Part shown: positions 14,365-21,199 of the stretch, in pieces | How positions within the stretch are numbered: position 1 is the first letter of the stretch | How the letters are laid out: the number at the start of each line of letters is the position of its first letter | From: a virus | Virus record (IMG/VR): IMGVR_UViG_3300009180_000221 | Coordinates: 1 to 23,275 of that record | Reading direction: 5' to 3' (one strand) | Length of the DNA stretch: 23,275 nucleotides | Notes under the pieces: generated by a model | The model's database searches: none | Told to the model about the DNA's origin: nothing | What the model saw: the letters and a program-made list of their open reading frames with translations, nothing else | Made by a program: the position numbers and the translations under genes

Positions 14365-14429
14365 GACAATAACAAAAATTTCCCTTTAACTAAACTATAA
14401 ATCTGAGAAGAACAATGCGAAGATAATTA

Positions 14430-14879
14430 TTATTTGCTAAAATACAAATCTGCCTCAGCTTTTCTCCTTTTAACTAGACCTGGTATCTCTGTAAGCTTAC
14501 CATTAACTCTAGCTTTAGTCCACTTCATAAACTCATCTCTAATAGATAGATCATTATGATTTAGCCTAACCTTTTTAAATAGCGTAGAGTCTCTTAGTGC
14601 TCCAATGCCTAGATTGAATACAAAGCTTACTAGGCTGTCAAATTTATTCTGTGGAATCGAAATTAATCCGATAGCCTTCGCTTTATTTGACACTTCCCAA
14701 TACAGCAGATTAGTTGCCTGCTGCTCTGTTATTACATCACCCATTTTTATCTTTGATCCATCCATGTTCATAGTTGAGCCCCATCCAATGGTGACAATAT
14801 TTGCAGGGCACTTATAAGCTTTTAATTGTAGCCCTTCAAATTCCTTTATTAAGTCAATGCACTTTTGTGATGGTATCAT
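14430..14879 (-). CDS. GH24 phage endolysin (lysozyme)
   Basis: A 149-residue muramidase of the T4/P22 lysozyme family (GH24), cutting the N-acetylmuramic acid to N-acetylglucosamine bond of peptidoglycan. The catalytic triad spacing is exact: E15 (EFEG), eight residues, C24, five residues, T30 (VTIGWG). Cys instead of Asp at the second position also occurs in the family. Later conserved segments are FDSLVSFVFNLG and PGLVKRRKAEADLY. There is no signal peptide or SAR helix, so it needs a holin for release. It overlaps the spanin candidate by ATGA and is followed by a terminator. Confidence 0.95.
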   Translation of the reverse strand: MIPSQKCIDLIKEFEGLQLKAYKCPANIVTIGWGSTMNMDGSKIKMGDVITEQQATNLLYWEVSNKAKAIGLISIPQNKFDSLVSFVFNLGIGALRDSTLFKKVRLNHNDLSIRDEFMKWTKARVNGKLTEIPGLVKRRKAEADLYFSK

Positions 14880-15376
14880 TTTCTAGCTTGTATAAAATTG
14901 ATTAATATTGATACACAAAGAATAATTAACAGCCACTTAATCCAATCATTTTTATCATTTATGGTCATGCTTAGATTTTTATTTTCATTGATTAAATTCT
15001 CTGCCTGTACATAGCAGGCTGAATCAATAACATCTCTTACCACCTCTTTAGTGATTGTCTTTACAGTTATCACTTTTATAGGTTGTGGTTTTACAATTTT
15101 TGACAAGTCAGTTTTTGACCTTACAATCTTGTAAATAGTGTCAGGCGATGGGCTGACAAAATCAGGGCATTGAATCTCTACAAATTCATACGATGTATCT
15201 AGTTTGACAATGCTGTCAACTAAAATGCATGGATATTTATCCCTCGCATATTTAGCCACTACTTCAGGATGGTATAAATCAGCCTTTTTAACCTTATTTA
15301 AGGCATTCTTTGCAGTGTGACAGCTACTAACTAGCATCACTAATAAAATGGCTAGAATCGTTTTATTTTGCTTCAT
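14876..15376 (-). CDS. candidate unimolecular spanin (lipoprotein with C-terminal membrane helix)
   Basis: A 166-residue protein with a lipoprotein signal (MKQNKTILAILLVMLVSSC, lipobox VSSC, lipidation at C19), a polar linker of about 125 residues rich in beta segments (VKPQPIKVITVKTITKEV), and a C-terminal transmembrane helix (about 146-163, WIKWLLIILCVSILINF) ending in a basic tail (QARK). This is the topology of one-piece spanins such as T1 gp11, which fuse outer and inner membranes in the last step of lysis. It is four bases from the endolysin. No homology is claimed, only topology and position. Confidence 0.65.
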   Translation of the reverse strand: MKQNKTILAILLVMLVSSCHTAKNALNKVKKADLYHPEVVAKYARDKYPCILVDSIVKLDTSYEFVEIQCPDFVSPSPDTIYKIVRSKTDLSKIVKPQPIKVITVKTITKEVVRDVIDSACYVQAENLINENKNLSMTINDKNDWIKWLLIILCVSILINFIQARK

Positions 15377-15728
15377 GTTGCACAGTTAAATTTTTCAGTG
15401 TTATAAATTTATACATTTTTTCTGTGATTATACCGGCAAGCCATGCCTGGCTCTCTTCATCCACGATGTCTCTATCCTCAGTCACCCTCACCACGACATG
15501 ATAAATCTCATGTGCAATGGTATTGTGAGTCAAGTAATGGCTGTCAATAAGTAGATAATATTTGTCAATGTTTAGATTTATCACTAGCCCCTCAGCTGCA
15601 CCATCAAAAAAGAATTGCTGATCTAGTTTCTTATAAATCTTTTTAGCCTCTGTGATAATATCATCTGAGATATTAATCACTACATCACAGTTATAAGTGT
15701 CTAATTTAACTACTTTTTGGTGTCTCAT
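15363..15728 (-). CDS. HExxH metallopeptidase-like protein
   Basis: A 121-residue protein with AHEIYH (H73, E74, H77), the zinc-binding and catalytic motif of zincin metallopeptidases, followed by DIVDEESQAWLAGI (E91/E92), a plausible third ligand. Upstream strands (LVINLNIDKYYLLID) fit the small minimal zincin fold found in many phages. Substrate unknown; it may be a protease acting on a host or phage protein. It overlaps the spanin candidate by 14 bases and the exonuclease by ATGA, so it belongs to the lysis transcript. Confidence 0.7.
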   Translation of the reverse strand: MRHQKVVKLDTYNCDVVINISDDIITEAKKIYKKLDQQFFFDGAAEGLVINLNIDKYYLLIDSHYLTHNTIAHEIYHVVVRVTEDRDIVDEESQAWLAGIITEKMYKFITLKNLTVQHEAK

Positions 15729-16465
15729 TTGATTGTCTGTTGATGTATTTTATGACAAGTATTACAATACATTTTTTGCTTTCTGAGTCCTGTTGCTGTG
15801 ACTCTTATTCCATACTTATGTAAAGCATCTGAGCCGCATTCTGGGCAGTTTGACCTTTCGCCACCAAATACTACACCGAAGTGTGTTTTTGGCTCTATAT
15901 GGTTGCGTAATTTGTTGTAGACCTTCTCTAGTATTATGACATCATTCTGACAGTATTTAATCATCTTCTTTAGTGCCACTTCATCACTATCTAAGAGGAT
16001 TTTTTTCCACAAAGAGTAGTCTGTTTTGATTTTTTTTCCAACATGCAGAAATTGGCTGATGTAATCTAGCTTATTGCTATTGAATTTAAACTTTGACCGG
16101 CTGATCTTAAGTGTGTCTATTGTAGTGTAAGTTGGGAATATTGGCACCCCATGAAATAGACATCTCGTTCTGATCCATGCTAAATCGAATCTATCTCCAT
16201 TGTGGCCTACAAGCTCGTCTGCAGTATTGGCAACATCAACAAAGCTAATGAGCATCTCTTTATCGTTCTGCTTCTCATCCCAGTGCAGATATAACACCTC
16301 TTTAGAATCCTCCCACTTATAGCAGATGCATATTATTGCACGTTCTTTTATTATTGACTCGTAGCCGATATTCTTTTTATACCCAGCCTCAAAAAACAGC
16401 CCAATGTTAGGGCTAGTCTCGATGTCAAAGAATAACCTCTTTCTTAAAGTGCGGATTTTTTTCAA
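15725..16465 (-). CDS. DEDD-type 3'-5' exonuclease with C-terminal zinc ribbon
   Basis: A 246-residue exonuclease of the RNase H-like DEDD superfamily. Motif I is FFDIETSP (D14, E16), motif II HNGDRFD (D94), motif III YCQND (Y171, D175). This resembles the predicted 3'-5' exonuclease family (RNase_H_2/YprB-like). The last 40 residues form a zinc ribbon, C207-x2-C210 and C234-x2-C237 (CPECG, CNTC). The start overlaps the sigma factor gene by 41 bases. Why it lies in the lysis block rather than with replication genes is not clear. Confidence 0.85.
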   Translation of the reverse strand: MKKIRTLRKRLFFDIETSPNIGLFFEAGYKKNIGYESIIKERAIICICYKWEDSKEVLYLHWDEKQNDKEMLISFVDVANTADELVGHNGDRFDLAWIRTRCLFHGVPIFPTYTTIDTLKISRSKFKFNSNKLDYISQFLHVGKKIKTDYSLWKKILLDSDEVALKKMIKYCQNDVIILEKVYNKLRNHIEPKTHFGVVFGGERSNCPECGSDALHKYGIRVTATGLRKQKMYCNTCHKIHQQTIK

Positions 16466-16913
16466 TGTGTCGTTTTATGTTGTTAATGCCTTTCCAATAT
16501 GATCCTATACATGTGTTGTGTTTTGTGTTGAGTAGTGTTGAGATTTCTTTGAATGTCAGCCCTTTTAGTTTCAATAAAATGACTTTTTGTTGAAGTGGTT
16601 GTAGTAGTGGTAATATCTGTTCTAGTAAATTATATCTTTTCACGTATAAATAGTCGTAATTATCCGTATTTATATGTATTTGCATACGCTTTACAGCATG
16701 TGCTCTCCTGTAATCATCTATAACTATTGCTCTGATTATTGAGTAGCTCCATTTGCCAAAGCTTTGCCCTTTATATTTATCTAAGTTCCTCCAGATCTTC
16801 AGCCATATATCCTGCTCTAAATCGTAGAAATAAGCTGTGTCGTTTAATGCTTTTTGTAGCTGTGACCTTACTAATAGCTTATTATCATGGTATAACTTAT
16901 CAAAGCTAGTCAT
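16425..16913 (-). CDS. ECF-like RNA polymerase sigma factor
   Basis: A 162-residue sigma-70-family protein with only regions 2 and 4, like ECF sigma factors. Region 2 (about 25-72) shows DLEQDIWLKIWRNLDKY and FGKWSYSIIRAIVIDDYRR; region 4 (about 100-150) shows LLQPLQQKVILLKLKGLTFKEIS, then TLLNTKHNTC as the helix-turn-helix. Residues 129-140 are a bit unusual. Phage-encoded sigma factors redirect host polymerase to middle or late promoters. It overlaps the lipoprotein gene by 8 bases and lies behind a terminator, which could restrict its expression. No anti-sigma factor is seen nearby. Confidence 0.78.
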   Translation of the reverse strand: MTSFDKLYHDNKLLVRSQLQKALNDTAYFYDLEQDIWLKIWRNLDKYKGQSFGKWSYSIIRAIVIDDYRRAHAVKRMQIHINTDNYDYLYVKRYNLLEQILPLLQPLQQKVILLKLKGLTFKEISTLLNTKHNTCIGSYWKGINNIKRHIEKNPHFKKEVIL

Positions 16914-17070
16914 GATAATTTCTAACTATAGAATCTAAAAGGATTGAATCTGCATGAGTCATCTCCACAACTTGCCATCCTTCACCTGGTATAAAGTTCA
17001 CTTGTTCTTTATGCTTAATTTTCACTACTGAACAGGAAACGAATAAGACTGCTATTAATAGATATTTCAT
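16906..17070 (-). CDS. small lipoprotein (54 aa)
   Basis: ATG at 17070, product MKYLLIAVLFVSCSVVKIKH with a signal peptide and a lipobox-like FVSC, Cys at 13, then a hydrophilic tail of about 40 residues. It overlaps the sigma factor gene by 8 bases (ATGACTAG). Its T-rich leader is the tail of the terminator at 17074. It could be an outer-membrane spanin component or exclusion lipoprotein, which is speculation; a one-piece spanin candidate is further along the same transcript. Confidence 0.6.
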   Translation of the reverse strand: MKYLLIAVLFVSCSVVKIKHKEQVNFIPGEGWQVVEMTHADSILLDSIVRNYHD

Positions 17071-17073
17071 AGA

Positions 17074-17103
17074 TAAAAAAATTAAGGAGCCTTTCAGCTC
17101 CTT
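17074..17103 (-). terminator. intrinsic terminator between holin and lipoprotein/sigma genes
   Basis: On the minus strand AAGGAGC-TGAAAG-GCTCCTT forms a 7-bp stem with a GAAA-like loop (a U-G closing pair), followed by AATTTTTTTA. It lies 17 bases after the holin candidate stop and its T-run ends 4 bases before the lipoprotein ATG, so the genes beyond it depend on read-through or on an internal promoter. Confidence 0.8.
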
Positions 17104-17120
17104 TGGGTTTTCATAGGAAT

Positions 17121-17345
17121 TTATTTCTCTTTGCTTAGGAATGTGTCTGAGCTGTTAGTAAGTAGGTTTTTTATGATGTAACCTATACCTGCACTTAGTG
17201 CTGCCGTTCCTATTGCTTTCCAATCAAATGTGAGGCTGCCAGCTTGAACTACTGAGTAAATGATAGAGATCACTGCTGTGATAACTGTCAATAATAAACC
17301 TTTTACGAAGTCTGCTGTGTTTAGACTTAAAAAAACTGATTTCAT
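17121..17345 (-). CDS. candidate holin (two membrane helices)
   Basis: A 74-residue protein with two predicted transmembrane helices (about 13-34, VKGLLLTVITAVISIIYSVV, and about 43-62, WKAIGTAALSAGIGYIIKNL), an intervening short polar turn and a charged C-terminus (SKEK). This is the size and topology of class II holins, which make the inner-membrane lesion that releases the endolysin. It starts in an ATGA overlap with the preceding gene and is followed by the terminator. Holins are poorly conserved, so the call rests on topology and location before the lysis genes. Confidence 0.62.
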   Translation of the reverse strand: MKSVFLSLNTADFVKGLLLTVITAVISIIYSVVQAGSLTFDWKAIGTAALSAGIGYIIKNLLTNSSDTFLSKEK

Positions 17346-17611
17346 AATATGTACTTTTTTATGTTATAAAATTCTTCATGTTTAAAATACTTGTCATGCT
17401 CATAGCCTATAATCATGGCTGTAGACTTTCTGCCGTACATTATCCTCTCTAGATTCTCAATCTTAGTCTTATCTACACTAGACTGCTGTAATAGCATCTT
17501 AATGTCTGACTTCATCTCTGTGATGTCACGATATATAAACATCCATAGAATACTGAGTACTGTAGGAAAGGCATAAGCCTTAATCTTATCTATTGTCGAA
17601 GTTGCAGCCAT
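17342..17611 (-). CDS. small membrane-anchored coiled-coil protein (89 aa)
   Basis: An 89-residue protein with one likely membrane helix near 12-27 (AYAFPTVLSILWMFIY) and a following helical, heptad-like stretch (DITEMKSDIKMLLQQSSVDK). It overlaps the holin candidate (4 bases) and shares one base with the upstream gene (TAATG). The topology resembles small phage lysis-control or spanin-like accessory proteins. No recognised family; the role is unknown. Confidence 0.55.
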   Translation of the reverse strand: MAATSTIDKIKAYAFPTVLSILWMFIYRDITEMKSDIKMLLQQSSVDKTKIENLERIMYGRKSTAMIIGYEHDKYFKHEEFYNIKKYIL

Positions 17612-17796
17612 TACCAGTTGATATATTGAGCATGTTCAGGAATATCATCCTCCACTATCTCAAATATTTGAGGATTCTCAACTACTGCCGGATGCTTATG
17701 TAAGTCCTTTTCTTTCCATTTATCAGTGATTATTACTGTATAATTGGAATGCAGACTTTTGCCGGTTGCTGTTGACTTTTGTCTAATGTGTAGCAT
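17611..17796 (-). CDS. small hypothetical protein (61 aa)
   Basis: A 61-residue polar protein (MLHIRQKSTATGKSLHSNYT...) that shares single bases with the genes on both sides (TAATG overlaps), evidence that it is translated. No hydrophobic helix and no recognised domain. It lies in the small-gene block between the fibre-like protein and the holin candidate. Confidence 0.6.
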   Translation of the reverse strand: MLHIRQKSTATGKSLHSNYTVIITDKWKEKDLHKHPAVVENPQIFEIVEDDIPEHAQYINW

Positions 17797-18074
17797 TATT
17801 TAGCAGTTGGAATTAAAGTTAAATTAAGAGCTGATGCTACATAAGTAAATATTATCTCATCACTCTCACCCCATTGCTGAACTACTGACGCTGGAATCTC
17901 TACATTCCCTGAGATGATATCTAGCCCATTAGATTGGATGGTGTAAGATACTTGACCACTGCCACCATCAAAAAAGTAATGAAAAAAATCCTTTAGACAT
18001 AAAGCATCTAAGGTAGTGTTACCTGATTCTACTGACCAGGTTGTAATTGGTTGTATTTGTCTTGAATTGCTCAT
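17796..18074 (-). CDS. hypothetical beta-rich protein after the fibre-like gene (92 aa)
   Basis: A 92-residue protein with alternating strands (SGQVSYTIQSNGLDIISGNV... IFTYVASALNLTLIPTA), consistent with a small structural or tail-associated protein. No signal peptide. It starts 2 bases after the fibre-like gene stop, so it is likely co-translated with it. A structural role is inferred from position and beta-rich look. Confidence 0.62.
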   Translation of the reverse strand: MSNSRQIQPITTWSVESGNTTLDALCLKDFFHYFFDGGSGQVSYTIQSNGLDIISGNVEIPASVVQQWGESDEIIFTYVASALNLTLIPTAK

Positions 18075-18076
18075 AA

Positions 18077-20203
18077 TTATTGAATTATTATTGTTCCGTA
18101 AATTGTTGTATTACCTGCTGCTGTTGTCCATGCAGGGGTAGTAGTAATTATCTCAATATAATCTCCTGCAACTACTGCAATATTAAGTCCTGTATTGGAG
18201 AAAACCTTATCTGTAGAGGCATTAGCTACTGTCGCAAATGTTGTAGATGTTGTAGCATTTAATCTTATAGATAAAGTCCAGTTTTCTGTAGAAGTTGTAC
18301 CTGTAGTCTTAGCATAAATATATCCTGATTTAATTGTTCCTGATTGTGGGATATAAATACGTCTAATAGATTGAGTAGTTGATGCAGCTACTACTGGAGT
18401 ACCAAAATAGTAGGTAGTAGATGCTGCGAAATTTGATAATATACATCCTAAATTAATTCCATAACCTTTAGCATCTATTCTGGTACTTAATGATGTAGTA
18501 TCTGATTTTCTTAAATACTTAGAAAGCATTGTTGTAGTATCTGATATACGAACATATTTAGTAGATAATGTAGCACTATCAACACTAATTACTTGTCCTG
18601 ATTTAGATAAACCATAACCATTTAAATTAAAATATTTAGAAAGCATTGCAGTTGTATCGGCTTTTCTTAAATAAGGAGTAAGCATTGTTGCTGTATCTCC
18701 TGCTCCTATTTTAGAGTTAAATGTATTGTATTGAGTATTGCTTATTAATCCTCTTGTCACTCCAGAAGTAGCAGCATCAGGAATATTGAATTTATGTGAA
18801 GTTCCGGTAGAAGTAATTTTAAACGTGCTATTACTTGAATCTACTGCAAACGTTTGTACTGCTCCTGTTAATCCATTCATAGCAGTTATTCCTGTGCCTG
18901 CCATTATCCCACTTTGTTGAGTAACAGTTAATATTGCTGATGGTATAGCAGGATGTGGCGAAGATGCTACAGATGCTACTATTTCAACATTCACATTTGA
19001 TGTAGACCACATTAATTCATAATAATAACCACCTACAACATTAATTACATAATTCCATGATGCTATTACTGGTGATGCATTAGCACTTCCTGTCAATACA
19101 ACTTTACCTGTTGAATTTGGAACATCAATACCATTTTCCCTTAACCAAATATCTGCTGTCATATTCCCACTACCACCAGTTTTTTCTAGTTGCAATGAAA
19201 ATTGAATGTTATAAATTCCACTATTGTTAATTGTTATTCTAGTAGGTTGCCCACTTCCATTATTCGCAATAGTTACAGCATTAGATAATGTTGTTCTATT
19301 TAATTTAATTGGATATGCAGTATTGATTACAGCAGCAGATTGTGTAGTACTATCATCAAACGCCCCATAATAACCTACAGGAGCTGGATTAGTTCCTACT
19401 GAATCTTTGATGGCAAATCTACTAGAGCCTTTATAGAAGATTATAGAATCCTTACCGGCAATCCTAACAATGTTATTGATAAACTTATTTGATGTATCTA
19501 TAGGGCTTATTTCAGCCTTTCTAGCATAAGGATTAAGCATTGTAGCAGTGTCACTGATATTTAGCTTAAGGTTGATTCTATTAGAAAGGCTTGTCGTGTC
19601 ATTTGAATTACCATTAACTGCTCTTACATCACTTAGCTTAGCTATTGTATCTGTTGCATCTGTAGTTTGTGATGGCAGATAAATAATAGCTCTTATACTA
19701 TCTTGCTGCTTTAACTTTTGTGACATGTTTTTATTGATAAATTCAATAGTAGTCTGAGGATATGTGTACTGATATATTCCACCACCAATAGAATCAGCTA
19801 AAGCCATAAATGGCATATAGTTATTATCCATACCTGATAAATATATCTGATTCTGTGATGTTCTGCCGTAAAGATTAATGTCTTTATTATATGAGAAATT
19901 GCCGCTGTCTAGAACACTTTGTAAATCTTGACTGCCGCCTCCACCGCCTGACACCTCACTCCATCCTGCAGCCCTAGTCCATTTGTAAAGCTTATTATTA
20001 CATGTGTCCATAGCTATAGCTCCCTGAATAGCTGTGCTGTTTCTAAGTGTAGGCACGCCACAGAATGATGGGATATGTAATGAGCTATCTACTTTTAATC
20101 TCTTCTCCTGGTAGCCTGTAGCTGTCATGGGAGTATATTGTGACTGAGAATAACTCACAAAAGTAAGAACTAATAAGCAAAGTAATATTATTGTTTTTTT
20201 CAT
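18077..20203 (-). CDS. phage fibre-like protein with Sec signal peptide and internal repeats
   Basis: A 708-residue protein. It begins with a clear Bacteroidota-style signal peptide (MKKTIILLCLLVLTFVSYSQ), which is unusual for a virion protein. Residues 40-90 resemble a common Bacteroidota phage tail region, and a glycine run (86-90) follows. Residues 200-235 and 500-580 contain several degenerate copies of DTxxMLxxYxRKxDT. Residues 278-428 look like a jelly-roll (GYYGAFDDSTTQ... IWLRENGIDVPNS), and the last 120 residues are a second beta-rich domain, a possible receptor-binding end. Likely a tail fibre or host-binding protein; no chaperone or peptidase domain was seen. Confidence 0.75.
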   Translation of the reverse strand: MKKTIILLCLLVLTFVSYSQSQYTPMTATGYQEKRLKVDSSLHIPSFCGVPTLRNSTAIQGAIAMDTCNNKLYKWTRAAGWSEVSGGGGGSQDLQSVLDSGNFSYNKDINLYGRTSQNQIYLSGMDNNYMPFMALADSIGGGIYQYTYPQTTIEFINKNMSQKLKQQDSIRAIIYLPSQTTDATDTIAKLSDVRAVNGNSNDTTSLSNRINLKLNISDTATMLNPYARKAEISPIDTSNKFINNIVRIAGKDSIIFYKGSSRFAIKDSVGTNPAPVGYYGAFDDSTTQSAAVINTAYPIKLNRTTLSNAVTIANNGSGQPTRITINNSGIYNIQFSLQLEKTGGSGNMTADIWLRENGIDVPNSTGKVVLTGSANASPVIASWNYVINVVGGYYYELMWSTSNVNVEIVASVASSPHPAIPSAILTVTQQSGIMAGTGITAMNGLTGAVQTFAVDSSNSTFKITSTGTSHKFNIPDAATSGVTRGLISNTQYNTFNSKIGAGDTATMLTPYLRKADTTAMLSKYFNLNGYGLSKSGQVISVDSATLSTKYVRISDTTTMLSKYLRKSDTTSLSTRIDAKGYGINLGCILSNFAASTTYYFGTPVVAASTTQSIRRIYIPQSGTIKSGYIYAKTTGTTSTENWTLSIRLNATTSTTFATVANASTDKVFSNTGLNIAVVAGDYIEIITTTPAWTTAAGNTTIYGTIIIQ

Positions 20204-20210
20204 AGTTTTT

Positions 20211-21197
20211 TTAATCTTGAACTAATCTTATTGAATAACCATTAGCTGGATCTACTGTTACTACATTATAAGATAAATTTAAATCTATAGTAAAAATAGT
20301 AGGAGTTAAATCTAATGTTTTTATATGCAATTTAAACTCTTGTCTTTTACCTCCGCCGGAAGTTGAATTCATAAATCCTGATCCTATTAATGTTAGTCCG
20401 CTTGCATTTGTACCATTAACTGCCTCCCAATAAGTTATATCATCAGATAATAAACTAGCTGCCCCATTTGTAGTAATGTAAGCTAATAAATCATCAGAAT
20501 CATCATCATTAGGAACATGCCATCCTGGATAACCTACACCTCTAGCATCATTTACAACATGATAATTATAAAGCTTTCCAAAATTAGCAAAGTCAGGATT
20601 AAATTGATAGTAACACCATGCTCCTGTCTCAGCTATTGCATAATTATTCCAATCAGTTTGATTTGTTGCCTGTGGAATGTTATCTCCGTTTACATATGTT
20701 TCACCTGCAAAGTTTTCTGTTGACCATGTTCTGCTGCCTATTGTTACTCTAGGTATATCTGTACCAGTTGTCACTATTGGAGCTCCAATGCCTCTGAAAT
20801 TAGCTGAAAATGTTACCATATTGTCAAAGCTTGCAGTCTCATTTAATGATTCTAAAATAACTGTTAATTCTTTTTGTAAATAAGTTACTCCATCAATATC
20901 ATTCTCATAGTATTTTATATTAAAAACAGTCCCACCAATGATTAAATCATAAAGACTTTTCATTGTAACTAAAGTACTTTCTATCGTCTGTATAAATACA
21001 ATACCCTCAATAGTTCCGGTAACACTGCCGGCACCTGGTACATAAGTCTTAAATATGCCATTTCCTGAGATTGATGTTTCCACCATTTCTCTAGAGATGT
21101 CCAAAGTAATAGACCGAGCACAGCCGAAAGGCACCCATTCAAGAGTAGTCTCGTTGTATTTATATAATATTGCGTCTTTGCCGTTAACTTTAGACAT
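20211..21197 (-). CDS. tail-tube-like protein fused to a FISUMP domain
   Basis: A 328-residue protein. Residues 1-145 match phage major tail (TP901-1-like) tube proteins: SITLDISREMVETSISGNG, PGAGSVTGTIEGIVF and LTVILESLNETASFDN. Residues 150-328 match the Fibrobacter succinogenes major paralogous (FISUMP) domain: VTIGSRTWSTENF, GAWCYY, FGKLYNYHVVND, GWHVPND and the closing YSIRLVQD. In the usual FISUMP domain the C-terminal part is better conserved; here it is degenerate. The gene lies downstream of a large tail protein, between it and the fibre-like gene, so the FISUMP part may decorate the tail surface. Domain order is clear; binding target unknown. Confidence 0.82.
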   Translation of the reverse strand: MSKVNGKDAILYKYNETTLEWVPFGCARSITLDISREMVETSISGNGIFKTYVPGAGSVTGTIEGIVFIQTIESTLVTMKSLYDLIIGGTVFNIKYYENDIDGVTYLQKELTVILESLNETASFDNMVTFSANFRGIGAPIVTTGTDIPRVTIGSRTWSTENFAGETYVNGDNIPQATNQTDWNNYAIAETGAWCYYQFNPDFANFGKLYNYHVVNDARGVGYPGWHVPNDDDSDDLLAYITTNGAASLLSDDITYWEAVNGTNASGLTLIGSGFMNSTSGGGKRQEFKLHIKTLDLTPTIFTIDLNLSYNVVTVDPANGYSIRLVQD

Positions 21198-21199
21198 TC

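Noticed and set aside
20211-21197. FISUMP domain as a diversity-generating retroelement target
   Set aside because: FISUMP-like domains can be such targets, but no reverse transcriptase and no template-like repeat was seen in this window.
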